DNA of 64,000 nt. Origin: Pseudoalteromonas rhizosphaerae. Its GTDB lineage: Bacteria > Pseudomonadota > Gammaproteobacteria > Enterobacterales > Alteromonadaceae. Position 1 is the stretch's first letter. Each line of letters starts with the position of its first letter. The notes under the pieces are model-generated. The model did not search any database. It saw only the letters and a program-made list of their open reading frames with translations, and was not told the DNA's origin. Shown piece by piece: positions 43,748 through 54,051 of the stretch. Made by a program: the position numbers and the translations under genes. The DNA is taken from contig NZ_CABVLM010000009.1 of assembly GCF_902498845.1 (NCBI RefSeq), forward strand, positions 124,001 to 188,000. Reading direction: 5' to 3'.

Positions 43748-44536
43748 TTATAAATATATGGTGCCCTGCATATAGCGCACAGCATGGCCAGTTACAGTAA
43801 TTGTGTGCGCAGCAACTTCACAATGCAGATGTCCGCCACGGCTAGAAGCTTGATAAGCACTTAACGAGGTTTTACCTAACTCTTTAGCCCAATAAGGCGC
43901 AAGACCGGTATGAATTGAGCCGGTAACGTAATCTTCATCACCGCCATTAGCAGGCCAAAAATAACGTGAAATAAAGTCGTATTTTGCGCTTGGTGCGGTT
44001 GCAACTACATCTAGCGGAAACAATGTTTTAAGCAGCGCAGAGTCTGTTTTAAGATCTAGCACATCTTGCTCACTATCATAAATAGCAAAGTAAGCTTGTT
44101 GGTTTTTCAACACCTTAACGGCTTGTATAGACAAGCCAGCAAATAGCTCAGAGGGTATTTCTGTTGTAACAAAAGGAGTTTGTTTTGGAAAAGTCATGGC
44201 AAAGCTGCCATCGCTATTTTTATTAATAACTAACTCACCGACTGCAGCAGCTTGAAAACGAATTTGCGATATATTGTGCTGTTCGCACAACACAAATGCC
44301 GCAGCGAGTGTAGCATGCCCGCAAAAATCTATTTCCATTAATGGTGAAAACCAACGGATAGCGTAGCTGCCATCAGCTTGACGACAAGTAAACGCGGTTT
44401 CGGATACGTTATTTTCTGCGCCAATGTTTAGCATCAGCTCATTATCAAGCCAATTATCTAAATCAATAACCGCTGCATAGTTGCCTTTAAATAATTCGTT
44501 AGTAAAAGCGTCTACTTGATGGATAGTCAGTTGCAT
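43748..44536 (-). CDS. PhzF family isomerase/epimerase
   Basis: PhzF-like enzyme, 262 residues, of the diaminopimelate-epimerase fold. The catalytic Glu is E46 in NVSETAF, and conserved segments RWFSPLMEIDFCGHATLA and the C-terminal GGHLHCEV match the family. Many members have no known substrate; this one is alone with no phenazine genes nearby. Confidence 0.92.
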   Translation of the reverse strand: MQLTIHQVDAFTNELFKGNYAAVIDLDNWLDNELMLNIGAENNVSETAFTCRQADGSYAIRWFSPLMEIDFCGHATLAAAFVLCEQHNISQIRFQAAAVGELVINKNSDGSFAMTFPKQTPFVTTEIPSELFAGLSIQAVKVLKNQQAYFAIYDSEQDVLDLKTDSALLKTLFPLDVVATAPSAKYDFISRYFWPANGGDEDYVTGSIHTGLAPYWAKELGKTSLSAYQASSRGGHLHCEVAAHTITVTGHAVRYMQGTIYL

Positions 44537-44554
44537 TCATTGACCTAGAATATT

Positions 44555-45040
44555 TTAATATTTAAGTTCTTTACACGATGACGGCAAAATATCTTTGGGT
44601 ACGGTGGTTTTATTTTTACCCATTGCTTGCATACCTGCGACTGGCTGATCGTAGCCACATAACCAAGCTATAGGGCTGCCCGGACTACCCGTGACCACAG
44701 CTGGCCGAAATGTTAATATCGTCCCCTGCAAAGGCACTGACGCTTTATTACCAAGGCTAATATGAATAGCCCCAACATCAACGACAATACCAGTTACTCG
44801 ATTGCCAATTAAAAACTTACTCGCAGGTATACCGGCTTCCTCATTGTTTGATGGAAATCGTCCTTGCTCTAAATAAAAAGTCGTTACATCTTCTCGTATA
44901 ACGGCAGCCATTGCTAAGGGGTCTACAAGCTCACTGCGCTGTATATATTTACTGTATTGTGGCAATGCCACAGAAGCTAGAATGCCTATGATAGCAATCA
45001 CAACCATTAGCTCAATTAGGGTAAATCCTTTATTTTTCAA
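44555..45040 (-). CDS. Type IV pilin-like protein
   Basis: Pilin of 161 residues with a class a prepilin leader (MKNKG cut before F in GFTLIE), Glu at position 5 of the mature protein and a hydrophobic N-terminal helix. The C-terminal part contains the D-region pair C147-like and C156-like typical of PilE/PilA (CGYDQ ... SSCKEL). Start overlaps the preceding membrane-protein gene by four bases. No other pilus genes are nearby, so assembly must use machinery elsewhere. Confidence 0.9.
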   Translation of the reverse strand: MKNKGFTLIELMVVIAIIGILASVALPQYSKYIQRSELVDPLAMAAVIREDVTTFYLEQGRFPSNNEEAGIPASKFLIGNRVTGIVVDVGAIHISLGNKASVPLQGTILTFRPAVVTGSPGSPIAWLCGYDQPVAGMQAMGKNKTTVPKDILPSSCKELKY

Positions 45041-45864
45041 ATGATCTCTCCCAATGCGAAGATAGGCCGATAAGCCTCTTTCAAAAATAATGCAATCGCA
45101 ATAACTAAAGTAATCGTGAAAATAGTAATGAGTTTATTCAAATACCTTTTAGCATCTTGATTAAACACCGCCAGCTTTTGCTTTATTAAAAGCACAAATT
45201 CTTTACTAATATCTAAGCCATGTAACTGACAACTTTGTAAATGCTCAACCTCAGGGAAGCTAATACTTTCACTTGCCCCGTTTACAGGAAATTCAAGTAT
45301 TACAATTAGCTCGCTGTGTTGCTGGCGAATTTTTTTGGGGATAATAAAATCGATAAAGCTTGATGATGGTTCTGCTTTTAGTAGATTGCCTATTTGGCTT
45401 AGGCGTATAACACTGAGCAAAATTAATGAAAGAAGCATTCCTTGTAGAGATACAAATATATACCAAAATTGTGCCACATCACTAAGCGAGTTATTTAATT
45501 GAGCATGATAGTCACTCAATACAGCTGAAAAGGAAGGTATAACAAAAACCTGATAAATCAGACTAATGATAATAAAAACAGTAAAAATAAATACCAGATA
45601 GCTTAATCTGCTCCCGTATTTAAAGCCGTTAGTACTAATTGCATTTGGTAATTGTTCATAACATAACGCAAGTCTTTGCTGCTCGTGTTCACAACGGTTA
45701 TCAATAAGCTGTGCTGATAATTTTGTAGCTAATTGACTACTGTGCTGCCCAGCTTTATAAACCCGTAAATGCTCGGCACTGCTTAGTTGCTTTTTCTGTG
45801 CAGGTGTAAGGTTACTTAATGGCGAAAATAATCGACATAAGTAACCTAGTTGATTCCAATTCAT
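45037..45864 (-). CDS. PilC/GspF-like membrane protein paired with the pilin
   Basis: A 275-residue membrane protein. Helices lie at about 88-112, 135-158 and 250-270, spaced as in one half of a PilC/GspF platform protein, with a cytoplasmic N-terminal helical region. PilC proteins normally have about 400 residues and two GspF domains, so this looks like a reduced version. The four-base overlap with the pilin gene implies coupled function. The fold assignment is inference from topology. Confidence 0.6.
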   Translation of the reverse strand: MNWNQLGYLCRLFSPLSNLTPAQKKQLSSAEHLRVYKAGQHSSQLATKLSAQLIDNRCEHEQQRLALCYEQLPNAISTNGFKYGSRLSYLVFIFTVFIIISLIYQVFVIPSFSAVLSDYHAQLNNSLSDVAQFWYIFVSLQGMLLSLILLSVIRLSQIGNLLKAEPSSSFIDFIIPKKIRQQHSELIVILEFPVNGASESISFPEVEHLQSCQLHGLDISKEFVLLIKQKLAVFNQDAKRYLNKLITIFTITLVIAIALFLKEAYRPIFALGEII

Positions 45865-45945
45865 ACCTTATCCCTTTTATCTCGATAAGGTAATTTGCCA
45901 TAAAAACAGTAACTTTGGAATCGCTTGTTTTTAAAACAAACAATT

Positions 45946-46560
45946 CTATATTATTGCAGGGCGCATTTTATAATATTGAATACAACCAAGTTGCGCAGCA
46001 TTAGTCAGTAAGATCATCACAAATGTTAAAAGATGCGAAGTACTTGGTGCTGCCATCGCTAATTCTGCAAATAAACCACACACACCAGCAATAAACTGTA
46101 AGCTAAAATAACGAGCACTTAAGTTGCTTATATCTCCGCTGCGCAGCGTTTTATAGGTTTGCGGCATGACTCGCACCGAACTCATTATTAAGCCAACAAA
46201 AGTAAGCCAAGTAAGTACATTAGCAGTCTCTAGCTGTGGGTTTACTAGCAGTAAAAACGGTAATAGTGAAAAACCTAACATAGCGGCCAACTGAGTTCGC
46301 TCTCTAGTTTTGGCGTTATATCGAGCAAAATAATACAAGATTAAGCCACTTAAACACCCGGTCACCACAAACGGTAGTACCATGTAGTAACGTTCAAAAA
46401 AGAGATTAAATGCAATAAAATAAATACTTTGCGCCACCCCAAAGGTCATCATTAATAATGACAACCCCGATACACTGCGGTTTTTACGAATTTTATTTAG
46501 TAATGGTAAAAAGCTAAACACTAAAATAAATGATGATAAAATAGGCAGGTAATGCGCCAA
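45946..46560 (-). CDS. PQ-loop (SWEET/MtN3-like) membrane protein
   Basis: A 204-residue protein with seven hydrophobic helices in a 3-1-3 arrangement. The second repeat carries a clear PQ-loop (MPQTYKTLRSGDISNLS); the first has FLPLLNKIRKNRSVSGLS in the equivalent place. Such proteins move small sugars or amino acids. Role here unknown. Confidence 0.85.
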   Translation of the reverse strand: MAHYLPILSSFILVFSFLPLLNKIRKNRSVSGLSLLMMTFGVAQSIYFIAFNLFFERYYMVLPFVVTGCLSGLILYYFARYNAKTRERTQLAAMLGFSLLPFLLLVNPQLETANVLTWLTFVGLIMSSVRVMPQTYKTLRSGDISNLSARYFSLQFIAGVCGLFAELAMAAPSTSHLLTFVMILLTNAAQLGCIQYYKMRPAII

Positions 46561-46860
46561 AGTAGACCTCGTTCGTTAGTAATTGATTAATAAGTTAGCA
46601 ACTTATAAACAAAACAATAAGTCAGTGTAAACCACTGTTTTTATATGCTTTATGTAAGGCGCGGCATTGTAAAGGTCCTATAAAAACAAGCAACCATTTG
46701 TACAAAATAAACTCACTACTCCTGCGGCAAGTTAACCTTACAGTTTCCATGTTTCGACTGACACTTTGCCGTTAGTAAGCAAACATCTCATCGCATAGAA
46801 TTGAAATAACATTGATAATTGTTATCATGCAACAAATTAATTTTGACGACTCTTTGCCTT
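46561..46860. other. Divergent promoter region with Fur box
   Basis: No gene is supported in these 300 bp between the PQ-loop gene and the PepSY gene. It contains the Fur box at 46813-46827. Confidence 0.5.
46813..46827 (+). promoter_or_regulatory. Fur box upstream of the PepSY membrane protein
   Basis: TGATAATTGTTATCA matches the 7-1-7 Fur consensus at 13 of 14 positions and lies 33-47 bp before the chosen ATG at 46861. Confidence 0.82.
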
Positions 46861-48000
46861 ATGAGAAAAACACTTTTTAAAATACACAGTTGGATTGCGC
46901 TTTGTGCTTTGATTCCACTTATTGTGATCAGTCTAACTGGCAGCGTATTAGTGTTTAAAAGTGAAATTGATGGCTTACTCATGCCAGATAGTCACTTTGT
47001 CGTTGATAGTCACGCAGAACGCAAACCCATTGATAAATTAATAGCGGTTGCTGAGCATGAATTTCCTAGCTATGTAGTAGGTAGTTGGGAAATATTTAAT
47101 GATGATACTGCTGATCGGGTTTATTTAATCGAACGCGGTACCGACACTTGGTATAAATTTCATATCAATCAATATTCTGGCGAAATACTCTCGCAGCCAG
47201 TTAGCACTAGTCACTACTTCACAGATTGGTTTTTAGAACTGCATTACACATTTTTGCTAAACGATTTAAAAACTCTACCTGGTCAAACAGGCACCGTCCT
47301 TGGGTTCTTTTTTGCAATCTTTCTATTTATCCTCGGCGTTACAGGCTTAATAATTTATCGTAAATTTTGGCAACGTTTATTTTCAGTACGCTTCAAGGCG
47401 ACGCTGCAAATTGTACTAAGCGATATTCATAAAATGACAGGGGTACTTGGCTCACCCATTATTTTAATTTTGGCGATCACTGGCGGCTACTTTAATTGGG
47501 CTGTGTGGTATCACGAAGTAGTCGAACACGCAGAAGAACAGCATTTTATACTCACCAAAAACTTACATAGCGATACCATTAACTTTCAAGCCATTCTGGA
47601 TGATAGCAAAAAACAAATCCCGACATTTAATGGTACTTTTTTAGTTATGCCACTGGAGCCTGACGAAAACATTACGCTATTTGGTGAAGTTGATAGCAAC
47701 AATCCACTGGCAAGCGAATACGCCAACACCATTACTTATGATAAAAAAACCGGTGAACATATAGCTAACTGGGATATTCGCGAAGTCGGCATTGGTTGGA
47801 AAGTAATTGATAGCTTTAGAAAATTACACTTTGGTTATTTTGCCGGTTTACTCAGTAAAATCTTATGGTGCGTGATTGGCCTAAGCCCAGTATGGCTTGC
47901 AGGCACTGGTTTTTACTTGTGGCTTAGCCGCCGTAACCGTAAAAAACAATCACAAAGAAATCGCGAGCAAAGGCGAACAGGGACAGCATTAAATACTTAA
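46861..48000 (+). CDS. PepSY-associated membrane protein, iron-related
   Basis: PepSY/PiuB-type membrane protein, 379 residues from the ATG at 46861; an in-frame start 14 codons upstream would overlap the promoter region. Four helices lie at about 9-30, 140-165, 190-215 and 330-355, and conserved His residues (FKIHSWIAL, LHYTF, DIHKMTG, LHFGYF) are suited to haem or metal. Family members often accompany TonB-dependent siderophore receptors and may reduce ferric siderophores. The Fur box supports iron-limited expression. Confidence 0.88.
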   Translation: MRKTLFKIHSWIALCALIPLIVISLTGSVLVFKSEIDGLLMPDSHFVVDSHAERKPIDKLIAVAEHEFPSYVVGSWEIFNDDTADRVYLIERGTDTWYKFHINQYSGEILSQPVSTSHYFTDWFLELHYTFLLNDLKTLPGQTGTVLGFFFAIFLFILGVTGLIIYRKFWQRLFSVRFKATLQIVLSDIHKMTGVLGSPIILILAITGGYFNWAVWYHEVVEHAEEQHFILTKNLHSDTINFQAILDDSKKQIPTFNGTFLVMPLEPDENITLFGEVDSNNPLASEYANTITYDKKTGEHIANWDIREVGIGWKVIDSFRKLHFGYFAGLLSKILWCVIGLSPVWLAGTGFYLWLSRRNRKKQSQRNREQRRTGTALNT

Positions 48001-48019
48001 CTTAGACAAAGCGATAGAA

Positions 48020-48037
48020 GAGGCTCCTTGGAGCCTC
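48020..48037. terminator. Convergent-gene hairpin
   Basis: GAGGCTCC-TT-GGAGCCTC lies between two convergent genes. There is no T-run, so termination may be weak; an 8-bp GC-rich stem supports a role. Confidence 0.55.
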
Positions 48038-48044
48038 CATTAAT

Positions 48045-50888
48045 TTACAACGAATAATAAAACCCGAGCCAGCCTCTAAGCTCATCATCAAAGCTGTCGC
48101 CTTCGACTCTGACTAGGCCAAAATCAAGTTTCACATCATTGAGGCCTGCAGGGCCTAAGCCAAAACTAAAGGGGCCTTGCCATTTCACACCATAGCTTTG
48201 CCCGTATACCTGTTGGTCAATCTGATGCTGTTGATAGTAAAACCATGGCATGCCTTCTGACCAGCTAATACCGCCACCATAACCTTGATAGCGTTTGCCA
48301 ACGGCACTATAAAACGGTAACTCAGGAGCAAATACATAATCACTACGAACATTCTTTGATAATAATGGAGAGCTAAAACCACCTAATACGAGGTCTATAT
48401 TATCTCGATATTGCTGACTATAATTTGCATACATAGGTATCGCCCACGCTTTACCAAATAGCTGCGCAGCAACATCATAGCCCTGCCAATTCTGTGTGTC
48501 GCTATCGCCACTATACCAATGCGCATCAATCGCTTGGCCAATGGCATAATCTTGTCTGTCATAGCTCCAAGATTGCTTCAAGCCGACTCTAAGCCACTGT
48601 GAACTCTGCTCTTGCTTGATATTTGCATCATCTATCTCTGAGTAGTTATAAGCCAGTTCTGGCTGTACTTTAAACTCTCCAAAACTCAGTGGCAGGCTGG
48701 CAGCAATATAGCCGCCTTGCACTGACTGATCAGCCAACAGGCCATGCTGATATTGCTTGCTAGCATTCAAATCATAAGAAAATAACTGGCTGTCAAACTT
48801 GATTGCAAGCGCACTGTAGCGTGCTTGGGCATAAATGCCTTGCAGTGCAGTGTCATGTAAATCAACACTGTAGCCCAGCTGCCAATCTAATTGCTTGAGT
48901 AAATCGCTGCCTTTAATACTCGCTGAAAATAATGCCGCGGCGGCTGAATGATATTGTTCACCTAACGCAAAAGTGGCTTTTTGCTGCCAAATATCGTAGT
49001 GCGTTTGCTCACCAATGGGTTGTTGATATACTTGAGCTTTTGGCAAGGTGTGCTCATTCACAAGCAACAAAGGCGCAATACTGTTAGTTGCAAAATCGGT
49101 GATTTCTTCTTCGTTATTATTTACCTGTAGCTGCATAATATCAGGGCCATCACTACTGATTGAAAAATACAGTAAATCCCCGTCAGATAATGCGAGTGGA
49201 TTAGCAACCGCTTGTTGACCTTGAGTCAGCTTGAACAAACGTTGTGTAGTTAAATCATAACGGTAGATATCCGTTGCCTGAGCTAATCCTGCAACAAAAT
49301 AAAGCTGCTTGCCATCCGCACTCCAACTTGGTTGTGATAAGTATTGATATCCCTTAGGCATTGGTACAGCAAATGATTTTTGTCCATCAAGATCTTGTAT
49401 ATACAATTGCCAATTATGATTAAACTCAGTTTTAAGAAAGGCGAGTTGCTGTTGATTGGGGCTAACTACAGGATAATCGTAAACCGTTGCTAGACTTTTT
49501 TCGAATAATGGTTCAGCTTGACCGGTTTGTAAATCAACTCGCACTAACTCTGAGTAACCTCCTTTAACCTGTTCTCCATAAAGTGTTTGCCCATTATCTG
49601 CAATACTAAAGCGCCGCAGGCCAGCTAAATCAGTTAGTTTGGTAACTTCACCGGTTTGCCTATCCCAGCTAAATATATCTGATATACGCTGATTATCAAT
49701 ATTATCTACGTTGCTGTAGGCTGAAAAATACAGCACGTCGTCATTTAGCCATTGTGGGTTTTGAATACCCGCACGATTGATTTGATTCAAGACTTGCTTT
49801 TGCTTACGTTGAAACACCTTGGGTGGTTTATCAGCAACATCTTTAGGATCATCAGCGAGTAGCTCTTGTTGCTCTTGGTTAAACTCTTCTGCAGCTTTGA
49901 GGTTATCCTCAGTACTGTAGAGTTTTAACTGAGTCTTGCCGTCTTGATCACGCTCCACCACTGCAAGTTGCTCGCTATTTGGTGATAAAGCAGGACCACT
50001 AGCATAGTGATCTAACGCCAACCAAAGCTCACTAGTAAGTGACTGTTCACTTCTTTCTTTACTCATTGCTTGATAGGTATACTCAGCAATAAAACGTCGA
50101 TACAACTTACACGCAGAGTCACCAAAGACCCCTTCGAATGCGTCATCAAATTCGCGTTGCTTAACCCCTTGCATACGCGTCCAAACAGCATCAAGGGTTT
50201 GCTCTGAATAGTTTTTCTCTAGCCAAGCTAAAAATCGGGCGCCCATTAAATACGCCATAGAGCCAGCCATAAAGCCACCATCTGTACTATTCAACTGATC
50301 ATAGCGGGGCAATGCACCTTGCTGAGCAAATTCGATTAAAATCGCCTCGCTGTAGTTATTAAATAATCGACCACGCCCCGTCATTTTCGATTCAAGTAAT
50401 GTTGCGTAACCCTCTGCCACCCAGCGAGGCATCTCGCTGTGTGTTATATCGTATAAATCCCAAATATTCCTGAGCTCTTGACGCCATTTACTGCGGGTAG
50501 GTTGTGCTAAATGCACTAGATGAATATATTCGTGCAGTACCAGTAATTGCTGCCAACCACTATTATTTGAGATCACTGTATCTGACTGCGGTGGTGTAGT
50601 AAAAAGCGCCATCAATGGCTTATTTGAAACCGGTAATGCAAAACCATTAGCGGCATTGAGTGGATCAAACACCACCACATCAACCGCTTCATCTAAAGCA
50701 CGGTTTTGTTGCTCAAGCACTTTGCTGCGGACGATTTCTAATTCATTGGCCGCAGAGCGTGCCCAATCTGCATTTTCTTGACTGTAATGAACATTAAAGT
50801 GTTCGGTATGAATAGTTTGCCATTGCACGGCGGCCTGTGTATGTGTGGCTAATAATAACGAAGTAGCGAGTAAGGTTTTTTTCATCAT
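48045..50888 (-). CDS. Exported metallopeptidase with beta-propeller and outer-membrane-barrel-like C-terminus
   Basis: A 947-residue exported protein. Signal peptide (about 1-19, ending TQA) leads to a gluzincin-type peptidase domain with H119-E120-Y-I-H123 and the downstream Glu in WVAEGYA (E159), a complete zinc site. A TolB-like propeller follows (about 290-620, repeated PxWSxDGKQLYF units). The last third alternates short strands and aromatic/Tyr residues, ends in FYYSL, and looks like an outer-membrane barrel. Whether it degrades extracellular peptides or acts in outer-membrane biogenesis is unknown. Confidence 0.85.
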   Translation of the reverse strand: MMKKTLLATSLLLATHTQAAVQWQTIHTEHFNVHYSQENADWARSAANELEIVRSKVLEQQNRALDEAVDVVVFDPLNAANGFALPVSNKPLMALFTTPPQSDTVISNNSGWQQLLVLHEYIHLVHLAQPTRSKWRQELRNIWDLYDITHSEMPRWVAEGYATLLESKMTGRGRLFNNYSEAILIEFAQQGALPRYDQLNSTDGGFMAGSMAYLMGARFLAWLEKNYSEQTLDAVWTRMQGVKQREFDDAFEGVFGDSACKLYRRFIAEYTYQAMSKERSEQSLTSELWLALDHYASGPALSPNSEQLAVVERDQDGKTQLKLYSTEDNLKAAEEFNQEQQELLADDPKDVADKPPKVFQRKQKQVLNQINRAGIQNPQWLNDDVLYFSAYSNVDNIDNQRISDIFSWDRQTGEVTKLTDLAGLRRFSIADNGQTLYGEQVKGGYSELVRVDLQTGQAEPLFEKSLATVYDYPVVSPNQQQLAFLKTEFNHNWQLYIQDLDGQKSFAVPMPKGYQYLSQPSWSADGKQLYFVAGLAQATDIYRYDLTTQRLFKLTQGQQAVANPLALSDGDLLYFSISSDGPDIMQLQVNNNEEEITDFATNSIAPLLLVNEHTLPKAQVYQQPIGEQTHYDIWQQKATFALGEQYHSAAAALFSASIKGSDLLKQLDWQLGYSVDLHDTALQGIYAQARYSALAIKFDSQLFSYDLNASKQYQHGLLADQSVQGGYIAASLPLSFGEFKVQPELAYNYSEIDDANIKQEQSSQWLRVGLKQSWSYDRQDYAIGQAIDAHWYSGDSDTQNWQGYDVAAQLFGKAWAIPMYANYSQQYRDNIDLVLGGFSSPLLSKNVRSDYVFAPELPFYSAVGKRYQGYGGGISWSEGMPWFYYQQHQIDQQVYGQSYGVKWQGPFSFGLGPAGLNDVKLDFGLVRVEGDSFDDELRGWLGFYYSL

Positions 50889-51030
50889 GTTCCCTGATCT
50901 CTTATTTTAAACCCATTATTGTCATAACTTAGTCTAAAAAGAGAGCATAAAAATGTAAGAAAACGTGAGTTACCGCTATTACGCTTTATAGCCTAATAAA
51001 ATACCATCCTAAGAACTTGAAAGCGGTGAA

Positions 51031-52566
51031 TTACATCCAACTTCGTTGATCCGATTCGGCTTGGCAAAGAATAAAGTCGATAATTTCATCGGCTTGCTCT
51101 GCTTTGATATAAGGCATAGTCGCTGTGCCCGCAGCGAGTTGTATAGACAAGCTCTTCAAACCACTTTTTCGCATAAAATAAGTGCTTACTGCGCGCGTGC
51201 TTTGCGCTTTATATAGTTCAAACACTCGATAATGCACACTTATCATGCCACTGCGAAACACTGCGTAATATCGCCCTTGATATTGATAAAAATAATAACC
51301 GTATCGTCGATATGATAAGTACACCAAGGAACTTAGTAATACAGCACAAAGCAGGCCATATACCGGGCTGTAACCTTGTCCTGCATAGCCCATAAATGCA
51401 ATTAAAGCGCTCGGTAACAAAGCATAAAAGCATAGATTTTTGATCAGTAACGCTTTTTCGACACCTTTAAAGTTGAGTGCTTTAAAATCATCACCGGTTA
51501 AGTTAAGCCAAGGATGTACCCACTGACAAACTTGTTTTACTTGCTCAAGTGAAAGCACTGGCATCACTAAGCTTTGTTTGCTCTTTGCGCCCGCGCTAAA
51601 GCCGCCGCTGGTTGCTTGCAAGCACTGCACAGTATAACGTTTAAGTAGTCGTGCAATTAGGTTTTGCTTAATCAGCAGCGATTGTACTTTATCAAGACTC
51701 ACCGACAACTGATGACGCTCTAATAATCCAGCAATGCGTTTAAATTTTCCGGCCTGAAAGTAAAGCTGAAAATTATAAAAGCGGATTAATGACATTAATA
51801 CCGATAATAAAACGACAACCAACACAACAAGCACAAGTATTGAAAACACAGCGAGTGCTGCAGCATCAACCAACACGCCCACTTCTTGCTGATAGAATGA
51901 TTCTAGGCGATTGATCACCGCTTTTTCTAAAAACTCCAGCACAACATTCATAAAAGGCGCAAGCGCTGCTAATGCCAAAATAGCCATATTCGACATCAAG
52001 CCAAATTTTGCAACTTCTTTATTGCTCAGCAGCAAACATTGTTGTGGTTCGTTGGTATGTGTATCTTCAGGTTGCTGCTTAGCTGCAGTTTGTTGTCGGG
52101 TTTCTTTATAAGCCAATACTCGCTCGCGCATTTGCTCTGCATATAGCGATGTAACCCCGGGTAATACAGCCTCTTGGCTAGTGCTGCCAGCGGCATCAAA
52201 AATACAGTTAACCAAACCCAGAGGCTTAAAATAAAACGGTTCGGCAATATTAACATTCTGCACTCGCAAAAAGTTCAAGGTTAAACGCTCTTTTTTAAAC
52301 ACCCCTTTATTGAGTAATATTTCATGCTCATCAGTAATGCAAAAGCGAAAATTAATATAGTAAAAAAATGAATAAATTAACAAGCTAATAATCGCTACCG
52401 CTAATGCAACTTGCCCCCAAAACCACTTATTTTCAACCTGCGTAACAAACACAACCATAATAGGTAGTAAGTTAAATACACCGTCTTTGACAAATCGGAA
52501 AGCAAAATGCACGATAAAATAAACCAGTGACCAAGACGAAACACGCTGCCATTTCAAATTATCCAT
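51031..52566 (-). CDS. YdbT-like membrane protein with bPH2 domains
   Basis: A 511-residue membrane protein with several helices (about 15-35, 45-68, 190-215, 225-260, 385-425) between bacterial Pleckstrin-homology (bPH2/DUF304) domains. Domain starts are seen at FRFCITDEHEILLNKGVFKKER and RYYAVFRSGMISVHYRVFE. Overlaps the smaller partner by eight bases. The arrangement mirrors the YdbS/YdbT pair of Bacillus subtilis; role is not settled. Confidence 0.85.
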   Translation of the reverse strand: MDNLKWQRVSSWSLVYFIVHFAFRFVKDGVFNLLPIMVVFVTQVENKWFWGQVALAVAIISLLIYSFFYYINFRFCITDEHEILLNKGVFKKERLTLNFLRVQNVNIAEPFYFKPLGLVNCIFDAAGSTSQEAVLPGVTSLYAEQMRERVLAYKETRQQTAAKQQPEDTHTNEPQQCLLLSNKEVAKFGLMSNMAILALAALAPFMNVVLEFLEKAVINRLESFYQQEVGVLVDAAALAVFSILVLVVLVVVLLSVLMSLIRFYNFQLYFQAGKFKRIAGLLERHQLSVSLDKVQSLLIKQNLIARLLKRYTVQCLQATSGGFSAGAKSKQSLVMPVLSLEQVKQVCQWVHPWLNLTGDDFKALNFKGVEKALLIKNLCFYALLPSALIAFMGYAGQGYSPVYGLLCAVLLSSLVYLSYRRYGYYFYQYQGRYYAVFRSGMISVHYRVFELYKAQSTRAVSTYFMRKSGLKSLSIQLAAGTATMPYIKAEQADEIIDFILCQAESDQRSWM

Positions 52567-53131
52567 TTAACGACTCATCAGTAGCTAATACACTATCACC
52601 GGCTTGATTGCTGGTATTGTTCGATACTTGTCTTGCTTCAGTGTACTTTTGAATATACTGACGGATATTTTTACAATCATAATAACTTAAGCCACTAATG
52701 TTGAGATCGGCGCTCATTCCGCCAGCACTGTACAAACGCAAGCTAGCCAAGCCCAGTTTTCGCTCCAAAGGGCCACGATGTATTTCTGTGTGCTGCACTC
52801 GTGAGAAAGGTAAAATCGTCACCTGCTGCCAAATAACGCCTTTGCGATAAGCTATATCATGCTCACGCATAGCAATTCCTTTAAGTCGCATACTGACAAC
52901 GTTATAAGCTAGCGATAAAACTAAAATAATTGGTAAACCAATCAGTAAGCTCGTTTGTGCCAGTGCTGCAAACTCCTGATTAAAAAAGCAAACAGCGCCT
53001 AATATTGCAGTTAATGGTAGATAAAACAGCAGCCAGTTAAGCTGAGCGTGCAGCAACGCTTTATCTGCCAGTGGCTTATATAGTATTTGTTGATGTTGGG
53101 GTAAGATGTCCAGTTGGTGGTTTTCGAACAC
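52559..53131 (-). CDS. YdbS-like bPH2-domain membrane protein
   Basis: A 190-residue protein with two helices (about 30-50 and 56-80) and a C-terminal bPH2 domain (about 85-160) with REHDIAYRKGVIWQQ and FSRVQHTEIHRGPLERKLGL signatures. GTG start with AAGGAA upstream. First of the bPH2 pair, likely forming a membrane complex with the larger protein. Confidence 0.85.
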   Translation of the reverse strand: MFENHQLDILPQHQQILYKPLADKALLHAQLNWLLFYLPLTAILGAVCFFNQEFAALAQTSLLIGLPIILVLSLAYNVVSMRLKGIAMREHDIAYRKGVIWQQVTILPFSRVQHTEIHRGPLERKLGLASLRLYSAGGMSADLNISGLSYYDCKNIRQYIQKYTEARQVSNNTSNQAGDSVLATDESLNG

Positions 53132-53199
53132 TATTTTTCCTTAACAAGCCAACGATTTGATACGTTGGCTTTGATTTATAGCAAAGTTGCGGCCCTATA

Positions 53200-54051
53200 T
53201 TACACCCAGCGAATGGTCGTCGCTAAGGTATGACTTTCGCCTGGCGCTACAATCGCACTATCATCCATTACATTTGCCGCTTCAAGGCACAGCATTGTGT
53301 GGTATTCATCATCGGCAAAATTAGATAAACGCTTTGACTTATCAATCCACGGGTTCCACAGCACACAAGAGCTGGAGTTTTCACGGCCGACTTCAATAAT
53401 TCCATCCGGAGTAATAATACGCTGGATAGCTGCGACTTGGGTATAAACCATATCTGTTTCACGAGCAAAACCAACCAGTCCATCTTGATCAAACGGGCCT
53501 TCGCTAAACTCAATATATTTGGAACCTTGCAGCCCATCCACTTGAGTTTCTTCAATAGCAGGGGTTGGAAAATAAGTGTGCAGCGCTTGCGTGAAAGTAA
53601 TAGTTTGGTTACTTAAATTCGTGGTTGTTAAACGCACTTCAAGCTGATTAGTTAGTATAAATTCAACCTTTAGCTTTGATTTGTGTGGCCAGTAGGTTTC
53701 ATCAACTTGTGCCATTGGCAAGGTTAAGCTAACTCGAATTTCATCGTCTTGCTCTGCAACTTCATCTGCTCGCCATAAGCTCGTACGTGCTACACCGTGA
53801 ATTGGCCACTCAGGATTTGGATTGACACCAAACCATGGCCAACAAATAGGAATGCCACCACGTATACTTTTACCTTCTTGGTAATCTTCCTCGCTTGATA
53901 CCCAAATTAATGGCTTTTTGTCACTTGGCGTGAATTCAGTGAGTTGTGCACCTTGTAGAAAAATTTTAGCGCTACAAAGCTCGCTTGCTACATTGATATA
54001 TTCTAAACCAGTGTCAGTTTGTTCGATGCTTACAGATGGAGATAACTTCAT
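53200..54051 (-). CDS. D-hexose-6-phosphate mutarotase (YeaD/aldose 1-epimerase type)
   Basis: Mutarotase-like enzyme, 283 residues from Met at 54051; four earlier codons are also open but lack an SD. The RGGIPICWPWFG segment and GVARTSLW and FTQALHTYF motifs identify the YeaD family; catalytic His and Glu candidates lie in the last two and in the C-terminal WNPW/CLEAAN stretch. Interconverts anomers of glucose-6-phosphate-type sugars in the cytoplasm. Confidence 0.92.
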   Translation of the reverse strand: MKLSPSVSIEQTDTGLEYINVASELCSAKIFLQGAQLTEFTPSDKKPLIWVSSEEDYQEGKSIRGGIPICWPWFGVNPNPEWPIHGVARTSLWRADEVAEQDDEIRVSLTLPMAQVDETYWPHKSKLKVEFILTNQLEVRLTTTNLSNQTITFTQALHTYFPTPAIEETQVDGLQGSKYIEFSEGPFDQDGLVGFARETDMVYTQVAAIQRIITPDGIIEVGRENSSSCVLWNPWIDKSKRLSNFADDEYHTMLCLEAANVMDDSAIVAPGESHTLATTIRWV

